Assembly: GCA_963812075.1 (NCBI GenBank)
Contig: CAWETN010000008.1
Coordinates: forward strand, 62,001 to 126,000
Length of the DNA stretch: 64,000 nt
From: JAMXLO01 sp963812075
GTDB taxonomy: Bacteria > Pseudomonadota > Alphaproteobacteria > Acetobacterales > Acetobacteraceae
Direction: 5' to 3'
The notes under the pieces were generated by a model. That model worked only from the letters and a program-made list of their open reading frames with translations, was not told the origin of the DNA and did no database searches. Both the position numbers and the translations under genes were made by a program. Within the stretch, counting starts at the first letter, position 1. Each line of letters begins with the position of its first letter. Shown here piece by piece: positions 46,790-57,800 of the stretch.

Positions 46790-47060
46790 CCGTCCGCCTT
46801 TCCTGTGCGCTGCAGCCCGGATTTTCGGCCGACCCTGTGTCGTACTCAAGACCGCAGCAGGCAGATGGAACAAGCAGGAGGAACGGCATGATCCAGAGGA
46901 CCTTCTGGGCTCAGCTCGGTCGTGCTGCCTCAGCCGGTCGGTTTGGTTACGCTCAGCGCGTCTTCCCGAAACTGTGATGATCGAGAATCCAGAATAATCC
47001 CTGCGCCCAGGCGTCAGCTCAGCACCGGGATAAAATTGGCCCGGCGCGAAGGGGGATCAA

Positions 47061-47555
47061 ATGATTGCGAAGTTCGTGGGGATTAGTGTTTCGGCCGCGT
47101 TGCTGGCGTGCCTGGTCGCTACCCCCATGCGGGCGAAGGCCGATGACAGCAAGTTCAATTCTCCGATCATTGGGTCCTCTCTAAGAACCCCGATCGCAGG
47201 TGTTCCAAGCGGCGGAGCCCCATGGGTCGTCAGTCGGGGGCATACGCGGCTTGAAAGCAGTGGTGAGTTGCGGGTCGAGGTGACGGGCCTGTTGCTGGGC
47301 GCAACGGCCGGCGCCCCAGGCACCACAGGGAGCATTCCCCAGGTCGCCGCAAGCGTTGTGTGCGGGGATATCGTCGTGGCCACTACAGACCCGGTCTTGT
47401 TCCCTGCAACAGGAAGCTTCGAGATTCGCGACATGGTAACGTTGACCCAGCCGCAGGTGATGGGGTGCCCTGGCGCGGTGGTGCTCATTCGGATAGTCAG
47501 GCCGGCCAACACGCCGGCTGGCCCCTACATCGCCGTCAGCGGAGTGCTGAATTAG
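47061..47555 (+). CDS. Secreted hypothetical protein
   Basis: A 164-residue protein with a signal peptide (FVGISVSAALLACLVATP, then AKA). The mature part is Gly/Val/Thr-rich and probably all-beta, with two cysteines (SVVCGDIVV and VMGCPGAVV) that could pair. RBS GGGGGATCAA precedes ATG 47061. Base composition is lower in GC than its neighbours. I do not recognise it. Confidence 0.6.
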   Translation: MIAKFVGISVSAALLACLVATPMRAKADDSKFNSPIIGSSLRTPIAGVPSGGAPWVVSRGHTRLESSGELRVEVTGLLLGATAGAPGTTGSIPQVAASVVCGDIVVATTDPVLFPATGSFEIRDMVTLTQPQVMGCPGAVVLIRIVRPANTPAGPYIAVSGVLN

Positions 47556-47590
47556 CAGCGCCAGGGTCGACCGATCGACCTGAAGCAGAC

Positions 47591-47619
47591 ACGGGCCCCG
47601 GCTCGCCACCGGGGCCCGT
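47591..47619. terminator. Bidirectional terminator-like hairpin
   Basis: Perfect 11-bp stem ACGGGCCCCGG (47591-47601) with CCGGGGCCCGT (47609-47619), 7-base loop, in the 85-base gap between two convergent genes. No long T-tract on either side. Confidence 0.6.
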
Positions 47620-47640
47620 ATTCAGCTCTCGCGGAAGGAC

Positions 47641-48763
47641 TCAGTGCAGCGCGTAGAACCCCTTCGCGCCGCCGCCCATCACCTGGGCGACCGTCTCCTT
47701 CGACGCACCCTCGATCAGCTTGCGAACCATCGCCGGCGCGCCGGGGAAGAAGCCGTCGGGATGCGGATAGTCGGTGGCCCATAGGATCTTGTTGGCGCCG
47801 ACATAGTCGACCAGCGGCTTCAGGCAGTGCTCGACCGGCTCGAACGCGATCCAGCAGTTGCGCTTGAACAGCTCGGACGGGCGGGTCTTCAGACCGGAAT
47901 CGTTGAACCCCTTGTCGTCGAAGTGGCGGTCCATGCGGTCCAGCCAGCCGGCGATCCAGCCGCCGCCCGAACTCAAGGAAGGCGATGCGCACCTTCGGAT
48001 GCCGCTCGCACACGCCGCCCCAGATCACCGCCATGCAGGCCAGCATCATCTCCATCGTGTGGGTGATGATGTGGCGCGCACCGCGCTCCTCGAAGCGGTC
48101 CATGCCGACCTGCATCATGCCGCTGTTGCCGCCCTCGTGGAACCCGACCGACATGTCGAGCTCTTCCACCATCGTCCAGAACTTCTCGTAGTCCGGGTGA
48201 TGGATCATCTTGCCGTTGTATGGGTTGGGCCGCAGGAACACGCCACGGAAACCCAGCTTCTCGCGCGCGAAGCGCATCTCCTCGATCGCCAGGTCGACAT
48301 TCTGCATCGGGATCATGGCGATGCCGAACAGCCGGTCCGGATACGGCTTGCAGTAGTCGGCGAGCCAGCGGTTATAGGCGCGCGACATTGCCGCGGCGGT
48401 CGGTGGATCGTCCACCGCGCCGGCGAACAATCCGATGCTGGGATACAGGAACGCCGCATCGATGCCGTCGAGATCCATGTCCGGAATGCGCGCGTGCGGG
48501 TCGAAGCCGCCCTTGCGGCCCTGCTCGTATTCCATGGCGTCGTCCACCACAGTGCCGTCGCGGGCCCCTACCCCGCCCAACGCGCCAAGCCCTTTCTTGC
48601 TGCCGAGCAACTGCTCGCCCACCTGCAGGCGCTGCTTGCCGTCCGCGTCGCGGATCAGCTTGGGCGCCTTGTCCCGGTATTTCGGTTCGATGTAGTCACT
48701 CCAGAGATTGAGCGGCTCCAGAATGTGTCCGTCGGCATCGATGACATTCAGTGCGCGAGCCAT
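47641..48763 (-). CDS. Amidohydrolase (amidohydrolase_2 family) with one frameshift
   Basis: About 373 residues from ATG 48763. Metal motif DADGHILEPLNLW, central His in VGFHEGGNSG, RHIITHTMEMM, and C-terminal WATDYPHPDGFFPG. Deleting one A from 47970-47971 converts FLEF into FLESGGGWIAGWLDRMDRH and joins both halves. It is a paralogue of the amidohydrolase at 8.5-9.6 kb. It starts 15 bases after the uncharacterised 515-residue gene and is likely in one operon with it. Confidence 0.87.
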
Positions 48764-48778
48764 GAATACGTTCCTCCT

Positions 48779-50326
48779 TCAGTGCTTGATCCACTCCTTC
48801 ATGTAGCGAGCGTAGCAGTCGCGCTCGCCGGGCATCTTCGGCCAGCCGGCGAGCAGCCGCGCGGTGGCCAGCAGAAGCCGGTCGCGCAGATGGGTGGAAT
48901 TGTGGCCGTACTCCTCGAACGTCGAGTGGCTGATCTTCTGGTTGTGCGGGTCGTCCTGGAACTTGCAGGCGGTGACCGCAAGACCTGCCAGCAGCCGGCT
49001 CCGATCGGCACCGGTCTGCAGATAGGCATTCGCCACCGCGGTCGCACGCGGGAAGTCGAACGCCATGATCGCTTCGTCCTGATCGCGCAGCAGCGCCTCG
49101 GGCGTGCGGCCGCTCAGATCGTGTGACGCGAACTCGTCTTCGATCACCGAGCTGTACAGCTTGTTGGCGCGGGCTGCGTCGTTAACGAAGTTCGCCATCA
49201 GGTACAGGATGCGCGGTTGGTACGGATTGTCCGACGTGCGCATCCAGTAGTTCGCGGTGTTGCAGTAGTCGAACGGATGTTGGCCCTCGGTGAATTTGCG
49301 CCCGACCGTCGTGCGCAGCACCAGTTCCGCCGCACCGAGCTGGATCGCATCGCCCAGGCTCTTCAGCGAGACGCCGTCGCGCAGATGCGCGGTGAGCCGG
49401 TCCCACACCGTCTGTCCATCTGCCTCCATCAGCAGGCGGATCATGTCCTCGACCTGCTGCGGCGACAGCGACGCCTTGTTGGTCTGCTTCAGGCTCTTGC
49501 CGGCGTCGGGGAACGCCTCGGTCACCACGACACAGGCGGCGTCGTACAGTGAGTAGTAAAGCGGACCGATCGCCATGTCCGGCACGCCGGTATAGAACAC
49601 GCCGTGCGCGCGCTCCCAGCCGATATGCTGCGCCAGGTCGACCACGGCGCGTGCGCGCAACGCCTTGTGCCCGGTGTTGCGCGCCTTGCGCCCCATCGTG
49701 GTGTCCTGCAGATCGATCAGGCCCAGGAACAGCAGCTGGTCGCGCAGCTTCGGCCGCACCGCTTCGTCGGCCGCAAGCCCCAGGAACAGACCATAGGAGC
49801 GCTTCACGTCGCCGCTCATCGTCGCGATCATGTGGGCGTGCAGCCGGTCCTCGAAGCCGCCGGCCTCCACGATCGGCTCCTGGTCGTCGTTCCATACCAC
49901 CGGCCCGTAACTCGGCGGCGGCACGTTCATGCCCTTCATCGTGGCGTAGCGGCCGGGATACTTGCCGCGCAGCTGGTTCCAGATGTCGAGGCCGGCCGGG
50001 ATGTACCACACACTCTGCAGCATCCCGAGCATGCGGTATTCGTCCGGCAGGTACTGCGTCAGGTCGGCCGAGGTGCGCAGGCCCAGGATGGTGTGGTCGT
50101 TGTTGATCAGCGTGATCTGGCCGTCGCGTACGTCGACATGATTCGGCACCTGCACGAACGGCGCCTCGGCCTCGGTCACCACGCTCAGCGCGTCTCCCAT
50201 GCTGCGGCCGTCGCGGATCAGGTTGAAGAACAACTCGGCGGTACGCGGCTGGTCGCGCTGCAGGATCGCGTCGGTGAACGCATCCACGGCCTTGTCCTTG
50301 CGGATCTCCTCTCGGCTTTGCAACAT
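48779..50326 (-). CDS. Uncharacterised 515-residue protein paired with an amidohydrolase
   Basis: A 515-residue soluble, largely helical protein without signal peptide or membrane segment. I do not recognise its family. Distinct segments include ILQRDQPRTAELFFNLIRDG, VPNHVDVRDGQITLINNDHT, WNQLRGKYPGRYATMKGMN, and His/Cys-containing HPFDYCNTANYWMR and KISHSTFEEYGHNSTHLRDR. The conserved-looking His residues could bind metal, but no known motif is evident. It is first in an operon with an amidohydrolase, so a joint catabolic step is possible (inference). Confidence 0.7.
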   Translation of the reverse strand: MLQSREEIRKDKAVDAFTDAILQRDQPRTAELFFNLIRDGRSMGDALSVVTEAEAPFVQVPNHVDVRDGQITLINNDHTILGLRTSADLTQYLPDEYRMLGMLQSVWYIPAGLDIWNQLRGKYPGRYATMKGMNVPPPSYGPVVWNDDQEPIVEAGGFEDRLHAHMIATMSGDVKRSYGLFLGLAADEAVRPKLRDQLLFLGLIDLQDTTMGRKARNTGHKALRARAVVDLAQHIGWERAHGVFYTGVPDMAIGPLYYSLYDAACVVVTEAFPDAGKSLKQTNKASLSPQQVEDMIRLLMEADGQTVWDRLTAHLRDGVSLKSLGDAIQLGAAELVLRTTVGRKFTEGQHPFDYCNTANYWMRTSDNPYQPRILYLMANFVNDAARANKLYSSVIEDEFASHDLSGRTPEALLRDQDEAIMAFDFPRATAVANAYLQTGADRSRLLAGLAVTACKFQDDPHNQKISHSTFEEYGHNSTHLRDRLLLATARLLAGWPKMPGERDCYARYMKEWIKH

Positions 50327-50352
50327 GTACGTTCCTCGCTTCGGGTCGTCTC

Positions 50353-50370
50353 GGCTACTGGTGAGTAGCC
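50353..50370. repeat. Small inverted repeat upstream of the 515-residue gene
   Basis: Arms GGCTACT (50353-50359) and AGTAGCC (50364-50370), 4-base loop, 27 bases before the start codon on the minus strand. It could be an operator or a chance palindrome. The rest of the 256-base gap shows nothing else. Confidence 0.25.
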
Positions 50371-50582
50371 TAGCGCCGAAGCGAGCGAGCCGTAAACCTC
50401 AGCCGACGCGCCGCCGGTAGCGCGCGATCAGTCGCTCCCGTTGCCGTTCCGCAGCCGGCTTGTCGCAACACCAGCCATCGCTTTGCCTCGGTAACACCCG
50501 CCGCACCGCGTGGAACACCGGCCTTTCCGGCGGGTCGAGGTTGTGAGCGCCGCTGGCAAGAGGGAGCGGAACAGACCGCTGT

Positions 50583-51467
50583 TCAGCCCGCGCTCTCCTC
50601 CGCCTTGATCTCCACCTCGACGTTCATGCCCAGAAAGGCGTTCGACGCACCGGTGAAGCTGCCTGCCAGCGGGATCGCCTGCGTGGGGTCGCGTGTCACG
50701 GCGACGCGGATCAGATTCCGGCCGCCGACCAGCGCATTCGTCGGATCGAACTCGATCCATCCGGCGCCTGGCAGATACACCTGGGCCCACGCGTGCGTCA
50801 CGCCGCCGCCCACTACCGTTTGCTCGCCCACCTGGTCCTCGTCGTACAGGTAACCGGAGACGAAGCGCGCGGCGAAACCCAAACTGCGGGCAGCCTCCAT
50901 CAGGAACAGCGCGAAATCGCGGCAGGTGCCGGCGCCGGAACCGAAAGTCTGCAGCGGATCCTGCGTGCCCATCTCGTCACGCTGGTTATAGGTGAACTCC
51001 GAGCCGATCGCCTCGACCATCGCATGCAGGATCGCCATCGTGTCGCCGTCGCGCTGCCGTTCGACGAAGCGACGCGCCCAGGCACCGACCTTGTGCCCCG
51101 GATCGGGGTAGTGGCGCTCCACCGTACGGCCGAGATCGGGAATGTCCAGCGCGTCATAGCTGAACGGGTAGTGCCGTGCATATTCCTCCAGCGTCACCTC
51201 GGCTTCCGGCAGCGGATAGTGTTCGGCGCGGAACGAGGAGACAACGAGCAACTCGCTGGACTGTTCGGTGAACTCCGCGGTCGCCACCGAGTTGCCGAAC
51301 ACGTCGTGCATCCAGCGCACATTCGCCGCCGGCGTGATACTCAGCGCCGTGTCGATCAGCCGCAGGTCGTGGCTATCGCGCGGCCGCATCATCAGCCGAT
51401 GCGGCCCGAAGGTGACCGGCTCCGCGTAGCTGTACCGGGTCCGATGGACGACGCTCAGGACATACAT
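50583..51467 (-). CDS. Transglutaminase-like protein (COG1305 type), first copy
   Basis: A 294-residue protein from ATG 51467 (MYVLSVVHRTRYSYAEPVTF, the N-terminal beta domain common to bacterial transglutaminase-like proteins). The catalytic triad is visible as Cys in GTCRDFALFLMEA, His in THAWAQVYLPG and Asp in IEFDPTNA. Members form or cleave amide bonds through a thioester. Last gene of a four-gene operon with an ATP-grasp/alpha-E fusion. Confidence 0.9.
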   Translation of the reverse strand: MYVLSVVHRTRYSYAEPVTFGPHRLMMRPRDSHDLRLIDTALSITPAANVRWMHDVFGNSVATAEFTEQSSELLVVSSFRAEHYPLPEAEVTLEEYARHYPFSYDALDIPDLGRTVERHYPDPGHKVGAWARRFVERQRDGDTMAILHAMVEAIGSEFTYNQRDEMGTQDPLQTFGSGAGTCRDFALFLMEAARSLGFAARFVSGYLYDEDQVGEQTVVGGGVTHAWAQVYLPGAGWIEFDPTNALVGGRNLIRVAVTRDPTQAIPLAGSFTGASNAFLGMNVEVEIKAEESAG

Positions 51468-51504
51468 GGGACCAGCACAACCCCCGTCACCGGTTTCGGT
51501 TCCA

Positions 51505-52369
51505 TCACGTCTCTGTTGCCGCATCTTCCAGCGTGACGGCGACCGACAGGCTCTGCTCGCCGCCGCCCAGGATGACGCCGCGCAGCGGGGTCACGTCGCC
51601 GAAGTCGCGGCCCCAGCCCAGCACCACATGCTCGTCGCGCACCACGATCCCATTGGTGGGATCGAGATCCACCCAACCATGCTCCGGCCCGAGCCAACAG
51701 CCGACCCAGGCATGCGACTGGTCGGCGCCGAGCCGCGCCCGCGTCGGACGGGTGCGGATATAGCCCGACACATAGCGCGCCGGCAGGCCAATGGCGCGCA
51801 GCGCACTGATCATCAGGTGCGTGAAGTCCTGGCACACGCCCTGCCGCCGCCGCAGCACCTCGGCGACCGGCGTCCTGGTCGTGGTCACTCCGGCCCGGAA
51901 GGTAAAGTCGCGGCGCATGCGCGCGATCAGGTCGAGCAGCGCCTCGAATACCGCGCGGCCCGCCACGAACGAGGGGGCCGCATAGGCGCGAGCGTCCGGA
52001 TCGGCCGGCGCATACGGGCTGTCGAACAGAAATTCAGCGGCCGGCCCCGCCGCCCAGGCAAGACGGGCCACATCCTCCCAGGCCGATGTCTCCGCAGCGT
52101 CGGGCGGTTCGGGAAACCCCACGTCCACCACCGAGTTCGGCGATGACCTGGAACGCTGCGTGCGCGGCGTCCAGGAACAGCCAGGTCACCTCGTTGCCGA
52201 AGTGGTCGCTGCCGTCGCGTCGCCAGGATACCGCCGGCGCGGCCTGTACTGAGGCGCGCAGGACGCGCTGATGCGGCAGCGAGCGTGGTCGCACATGCGC
52301 GAGGTGTGCGCCGAGATCCACCGGCGTCTGGTAGTCGTACCGCGTCACGTGCCGGACGCGGTAGATCAT
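51505..52369 (-). CDS. Transglutaminase-like protein, second copy, with one frameshift
   Basis: About 288 residues from ATG 52369, which overlaps the upstream stop by ATGA. N-terminal domain MIYRVRHVTRYDYQTPVDLG; deleting one base near 52132-52134 joins FQVIAEL to VVDVGFPEPPDAAETSAWED. Triad: Cys in GVCQDFTHLM, His in SHAWVGCWLG and Asp in VDLDPTNG. It is a divergent paralogue of the gene 37 bases downstream. Both are coupled to the ATP-grasp gene. Confidence 0.87.
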
Positions 52370-54834
52370 GCCGCGCCACGCAGCGGGCGGGGCACTGCCT
52401 CGATGCCGACTGTGCGGGTAGTGGGCAGCAGCGCGAAGTAGCGACGCGACACTCGGTCAGACAGCTCCGCCACCGCATCGCGCAGGCGACGCAGCCGCGC
52501 AGGCAGGAACAGCGCGGCCACCGACTGGTCGGCGGCCTCGCTCACGCTGCTCACCATCGCCTGCGGCTCCTCCTGAAGAGCCGCGGCCTCGAGAGCGAGC
52601 GAAGGATCGCCGCGGCCGGCGATCTCGCCGAGCAGCGTCCGCATCGCGGCAAGCTGGAAGGCCAGGCCACGCGGGTTGCCGTCGTCCGCCAGCAGCAGGT
52701 CGAGCGCCGGCGCCGGCTGCAGGACCGCCAGGTAACGGCTGCGGTAGGTGATCGATGAATTGCACAGCTCGAGCGCCAGGCGCAGCCCGTGCTCCACCCT
52801 GCCCGGCTGCTGGGCGACGCCGGGAAACTCCAGTGCGCAGGCGATCTGGTCGGCTACCGACTGTGCCCGCTCGACCCGTCGGCCCAGGTCCAGGAACAGC
52901 CTGCCGCCGCCGCGCACCATGTTCTCCGCCGCAAGACCGGACAGCGTGGCGGCGAACGCCAGCACCCGCGCCATCGCCTGCAACGTCGCATCCAATGCCT
53001 GGCCCTCACTGCGCGCGTCGATTTGATCGAGCGCGTCCTCCACCTCGCGCAGCCCGCGCGCCGTGACTGTCTGCATCTCGCCGGTCACCTGGTCGCGCAG
53101 CAGGCCTGTCATGCGCGACACCCGTCCGAGCAGGGCGTGGATCGATCCCCAGCTGCCCGCCACGCGCAGCAACGCCGGGCCGAGACCAGCGGGGCCCAGA
53201 CCCGCGATCGCCTCGGCGTTGAGCAGGCCGGCCTGGGTGAGACAGGCGATCAGCACGTCCAGTTCGGCGATCTCATGCGGTGTCGGCGCGGGCTGGACAA
53301 CCCGGCCGATCGCGATGCGCAGCAGCCGCGCCGCCCCTTCCAGCCGCTCGAGGTAGCGACCGAGCCAGAAGAAGTTGTCAGCCACCCTGCTCGGCATGTC
53401 GCCGGCCGTACGCCGGATCGCCAGCGGCGGCGTCCGGTCGGCCGCCGGCCCATCCAATGCCGCTGGATCCTGCGCCAGGACCCAGATGTCCTTGGCGATC
53501 AACGGCCCGGTGACCGGCCAGGCCTGCGCATCGTCAGCGAGCACGCAGCCGAGACCGCCCTGCATCGCCCGCCATCCGAGACGGTCCCGCACCAGGAACA
53601 GGCGGATCAGCAGGGGACGAGGTGCCAGCCCCTCGCCGTCGAGGCAGGGCGCCACCGAGGGTGAGAGCGCCGCGCTCGCGGCGAACCGCCACGGCGCGGC
53701 TTGCACCCGCTCGAACCACGCCCGCCGCTTGTCTTCGGCCAGCGCGGCGAGCGCAACCGGCGGCACGCCGGCATCCAGCGCCGGACGCAGGCACCAGTCC
53801 CGCGGGTTCGCCAGAACCTTGGCCTTGTCTGCGGCCCTTTCCAGCCACACCGTCGGCACGCTCGGCAAGGCAAGCGGCTGACCCAGCAGGTGCATCGCCA
53901 GGTCGGGCAGAAACGCCGCCAGGGCCGGTGCCTCGGCGAGGCCGCTGCCGGGATTGTTGAGGATCGCCACGTGATCGCGCGCGGCGGCGAGCAGTCCCGG
54001 CACGCCGGCCGCACCGGACTCGAGTTCCAGCGGATCGACGGAACTGCCGGGAACGCCGCGCAGCAGCACCTCGATCGGCTGCAGGCCACGCAGCGTCTTG
54101 AGGAAAAGGCGCCCGTCGCGCACGGTGAGGTCGCCGCCCTCGACCAGCGCGCACGACAGCTCGCGCGCCAGCAGCACATGCCCGTACCACGCCGGATCGG
54201 CATGCCCGGGCGTCAGCAGCGCCGCCGTGCCTGAGGGCGTTATCCGGCGCAGCGTGTCCAGGCAGAGCTCGACGAACGGCTCGATGTGGCAGAGCAGCTG
54301 CGAGGTGAACAGCTCCGGCACGATGCGGCCAAGCCGGCGGCGATTCTGCAACGCGTGCGCCAATCCGTCGGCCAGGCCGGTGCGGTCGGCCAGCACGTGC
54401 CAGGCGCCGTCCGGCGCACGCACGAGGTCGGCGGCATAGAAGTGCAGCGGCTCGATCCCCGCGTGCCGGCAAGGCCGCAGGAAGGCGGGGTTGGCGTAGA
54501 CCAGTGCCGGCGGCAACACACCGTTGGCCAGCAGGTGCTGCGGGCCATAGACGTCGGCGAGCACCGCGTCCAGCAGTTCCGCGCGCTGTGCCAAACCGTT
54601 CTCGAGCGCGGCGAATTCGATCTGCGACAGCGGCAGCGGGATCGGGTCGAACCGCCACGGATCGGGCGGCGAGCCGGGCAGCAGGCTGGTGACGCCTTCC
54701 TCCTCCATGACGCGGGCCAGCCGCCGGGCGCGCTCCGCCAGCACGCCGTGGCCAAGGCCGGCCAGGACGCCGAGCAGGCTGCGCCATTGCGGCCGCAGCC
54801 CGCCCTTGCCGTCCACCATTTCGTCACGCGCCAT
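52366..54834 (-). CDS. Circularly permuted ATP-grasp protein fused to alpha-E domain
   Basis: An 822-residue fusion. Residues about 1-470 match the circularly permuted ATP-grasp family (COG2308): LLDAVLADVYGPQHLLANG, GIEPLHFYAADLVRAPDG, LADRTGLADGLAHALQNRR, LLTPGHADPAWYGHVLLARE and AILNNPGSGLAEAPAL. Residues about 485-820 match the all-helical alpha-E family (COG2307): VADNFFWLGRYLERLEGAARLLR and FLDLGRRVERAQSVADQI. The two are usually separate adjacent genes. By published comparative analysis, such ATP-grasp enzymes are predicted to ligate amino acids or peptides, but the product is unknown. Second gene in the operon. Confidence 0.9.
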   Translation of the reverse strand: MARDEMVDGKGGLRPQWRSLLGVLAGLGHGVLAERARRLARVMEEEGVTSLLPGSPPDPWRFDPIPLPLSQIEFAALENGLAQRAELLDAVLADVYGPQHLLANGVLPPALVYANPAFLRPCRHAGIEPLHFYAADLVRAPDGAWHVLADRTGLADGLAHALQNRRRLGRIVPELFTSQLLCHIEPFVELCLDTLRRITPSGTAALLTPGHADPAWYGHVLLARELSCALVEGGDLTVRDGRLFLKTLRGLQPIEVLLRGVPGSSVDPLELESGAAGVPGLLAAARDHVAILNNPGSGLAEAPALAAFLPDLAMHLLGQPLALPSVPTVWLERAADKAKVLANPRDWCLRPALDAGVPPVALAALAEDKRRAWFERVQAAPWRFAASAALSPSVAPCLDGEGLAPRPLLIRLFLVRDRLGWRAMQGGLGCVLADDAQAWPVTGPLIAKDIWVLAQDPAALDGPAADRTPPLAIRRTAGDMPSRVADNFFWLGRYLERLEGAARLLRIAIGRVVQPAPTPHEIAELDVLIACLTQAGLLNAEAIAGLGPAGLGPALLRVAGSWGSIHALLGRVSRMTGLLRDQVTGEMQTVTARGLREVEDALDQIDARSEGQALDATLQAMARVLAFAATLSGLAAENMVRGGGRLFLDLGRRVERAQSVADQIACALEFPGVAQQPGRVEHGLRLALELCNSSITYRSRYLAVLQPAPALDLLLADDGNPRGLAFQLAAMRTLLGEIAGRGDPSLALEAAALQEEPQAMVSSVSEAADQSVAALFLPARLRRLRDAVAELSDRVSRRYFALLPTTRTVGIEAVPRPLRGAA

Positions 54835-54851
54835 GAACGAAGGCTGACCAG

Positions 54852-57800
54852 TCAGCCGGACCGGCGCAAGTCCAACGTGCGCGGATGTTCACGCGAACGC
54901 AGCGGCGTGGGCTCCGGCATCGGTCCTGGCGTGTGGCCGAACGGGAAGAAGCGGGAGCGCCGCCGGGCCTCCGCCTCATTCGCATTCACCGGGAAGCGCT
55001 CGTAGCTCCGCCCGCCGGGATGTGCGACGTGGTGCGTGAGGCCGCCCAGGCTGCGCCCCGACCAGCGGTCGTAGATGTCGAACACCAGCGGCGTCTGCGC
55101 CGGGATCGTCGGGTGTAGCGCGCCCAGCGGCGGTTGCCAGGCCTTGAAACGCACCCCGCCCACAAACTCCCCGGCGCGGTCGGTCGCGGTCAGCGGAACC
55201 GCCTGGCCGTTGCACGCCAGGACGTAGCGTTCGTCCACCCAACCGGAGACGCGCGCCTGCACGCGCTCCACCGAGCTGTCGACGTAGCGTGCGGTGCCGC
55301 CGCCGGCCGGCTCTTCACCCAGCACGTGCCACGGCTCCAGCGCGTGGCGCAGCTCCAGCGTGGCGCCGCGCAGCGTCACCTCGCCGATCCGCGGGAAGCG
55401 GAACTCGAAATGCGGATCGAACCAGGAGCGGTCCAGGCGGAAGCCGAACACCTCCAGCTCTTCCAGGACATCGCCAAAATCCTGCGCGACATAGTGCGGC
55501 AACAGGAAGTCGTCGTGCACCCGCGTGCCCCAGTGAACCAGGCGGCGCTCGTACGGACTCTGCCAGAAGGCCGCCAGCGCGGCGCGCATCAGCAGCATCT
55601 GCGCCGCCGCCATGCGCGCGTGCGGCGGCATCTCCAGCGAGCGCACCTCGACCAGGCCGAGCCGGCCGGAGCTGGTCTCCGGCGCGTACAGCTTGTCGAT
55701 GCAGAACTCGGTGCGATGGGTGTTGCCGGTCATGTCGGCGAGCAGGTGGCGGAACAGCCGGTCCACCAGCCAAGGCGGTACAGCCTTGCGGGGCTCGATC
55801 TGTGCGAACGCGATCTCCAGTTCGGCCAGGCTGTCCTGCCGCGCCTCGTCGATCCGCGGATGCTGGCTTGACGGTCCGATGAACAGGCCGCTGAACAGGT
55901 AGGACAGACTTGGATGATTGTGCCAGAAGCCGAGCATCGACTTCAGCAGGTCGGCGCGACGCAGGAACGGGCTGTCGGCCGGCTCGGCCGCGCCCATCAC
56001 CACATGGTTGCCGCCGCCGGTGCCGACGTGGCGCCCGTCGAGCATGAACTTCTCGGTCGCCAGGCCCACCTGGCGCGCTTCCTCGTAGAGCTGCTCGCTT
56101 CGCTCCACCATTTCGTTCCAGCCCGTGGCCGGGTGGACGTTGACCTCGATCACGCCAGGATCCGGGGTGACGGAGAAGTGCAGCAGGCGCGGGTCGCGCG
56201 GCGGCAGGTAGCCCTCCAGCACCACGGGCCGCCCCACCTCCGCCGCGGTATCCTCGATGGCGGCGGCAAGCGCCAGCCAGTCCTCCGCGGCAAACAGCGG
56301 CGGAAGGAAGACGTGAATCACGCCGGCGCGCGGCTCGATGCAGAGCGCCGTGCGCACCGGCTCGCTCTGGCCGCGTCCGACCACCGGCAGGTCCTGCGGC
56401 ACGGGCCGGAAGCCCTCGGCGCCGGCGCCCATCGAGTCCAGCAGCACGGGACGGAACGCCTGCTGCGGCGGCAGCCTTTCGCGGGGCGCGAACGGATCGG
56501 GCTCGGACTCCGGATCGAGCGCGTCGGGATCGATCCAGGGCAGGCTCGCCAGCGGCAGGCGAAGCCCGATGGGCGAATCGCCCGGCAGCAGGAACATGCT
56601 GCCGCCGCGAAAGAACCACGGGCTGCTCTGCCAGGCGCGCGTGCCGTCGCGGATCGCGCGCCGCAGCGGCAGGACGCTGCCCACCGGCGCGCTCAGCCCG
56701 TGTCCGAAGACGCGCGCCAGTCGCTCCCGCTCGAGCGGATCGGCGAGCTTCGCGTCCTCGGCCAGGACGTTGGCCGGCAGCCGATGCTCGCGCCAGAGAT
56801 AATAGTGCACGTCCTCGTAGGCCGGCTGGACCAGCGAAGGATCAACCTGCAGGCGCTCGGCCAGCGCGGCACAGAACCGGGCGGCGTCCTCAGCCGTGGC
56901 CGTTCCGGCCACGTCCGGGTTGGCCAACAGCGCAGGATCGCGCCAGACCGCTTCGTGATCGCGACGCCAATGCGCATACAGCGCCCAGCGCGGCAGTTGC
57001 TCGCCTGGATACTGCTTGCCGAACGCCGACTGGAGCGCTGCGCCCGGTGCCCAGAGCGGCTGCAGCCGGCGGATCAGCTGGTTAGCGAGACGCTGCTTGG
57101 TCGGACCGAGAGCGTCGGTGTTCCACTCCGGCGCATCGATGTCGGTGGCGGAGACGAAGGTCGGCTCGCCGCCCATGGTCAGCCGCACGTCCCCGGCGGC
57201 GAGTGCCCGGTCGACGGCAACGCCCATCGCCAGGATGTCCTGCCACTGCGCATCGCGGTACGGCCTGGTGACACGCGGCGTCTCGCGGATGCGGGTCACC
57301 CGCATGTCGAAGCCGAACTCGGTCTCGCATGGCTCGACCAGGCCTGCGATCGGCGCGGCGGACTGCGGGTCGGGCGTGGCGGCGAGCGGGATGTGACCCT
57401 CGCCGGTCATCAGTCCCGACGTGGCATCGAGGCCGACCCACCCGGCGCCCGGCAGATATGCCTCCGCCCAGGCGTGCAGGTCGGTGAAGTCGGCGGTCGG
57501 GCCTTCCGGCCCGTCCAGCGGCTTCACGTCGCCGACCAGCTGGATCAGGTAGCCGGAGACGAAGCGCGCCGCGTAGCCCAGCTGGCGCAGCAACTGCACC
57601 AGCAGCCAGGCCGAGTCGCGGCAGGAGCCCCTGCCCTCGGCCAGCGTTTCCTCCGGCGTCCAGACACCCGGCTCCATGCGGACGATGTAGGAGACGCGGC
57701 TCTGCACCATGCGGTTGAGCGCCACCAGCATGTCCACCGTGTGCTGCTCGCCGCGCGGCACACGGTCGAGCAGCGCGAGCAGCAGCGGCCCCGCAGGCGC

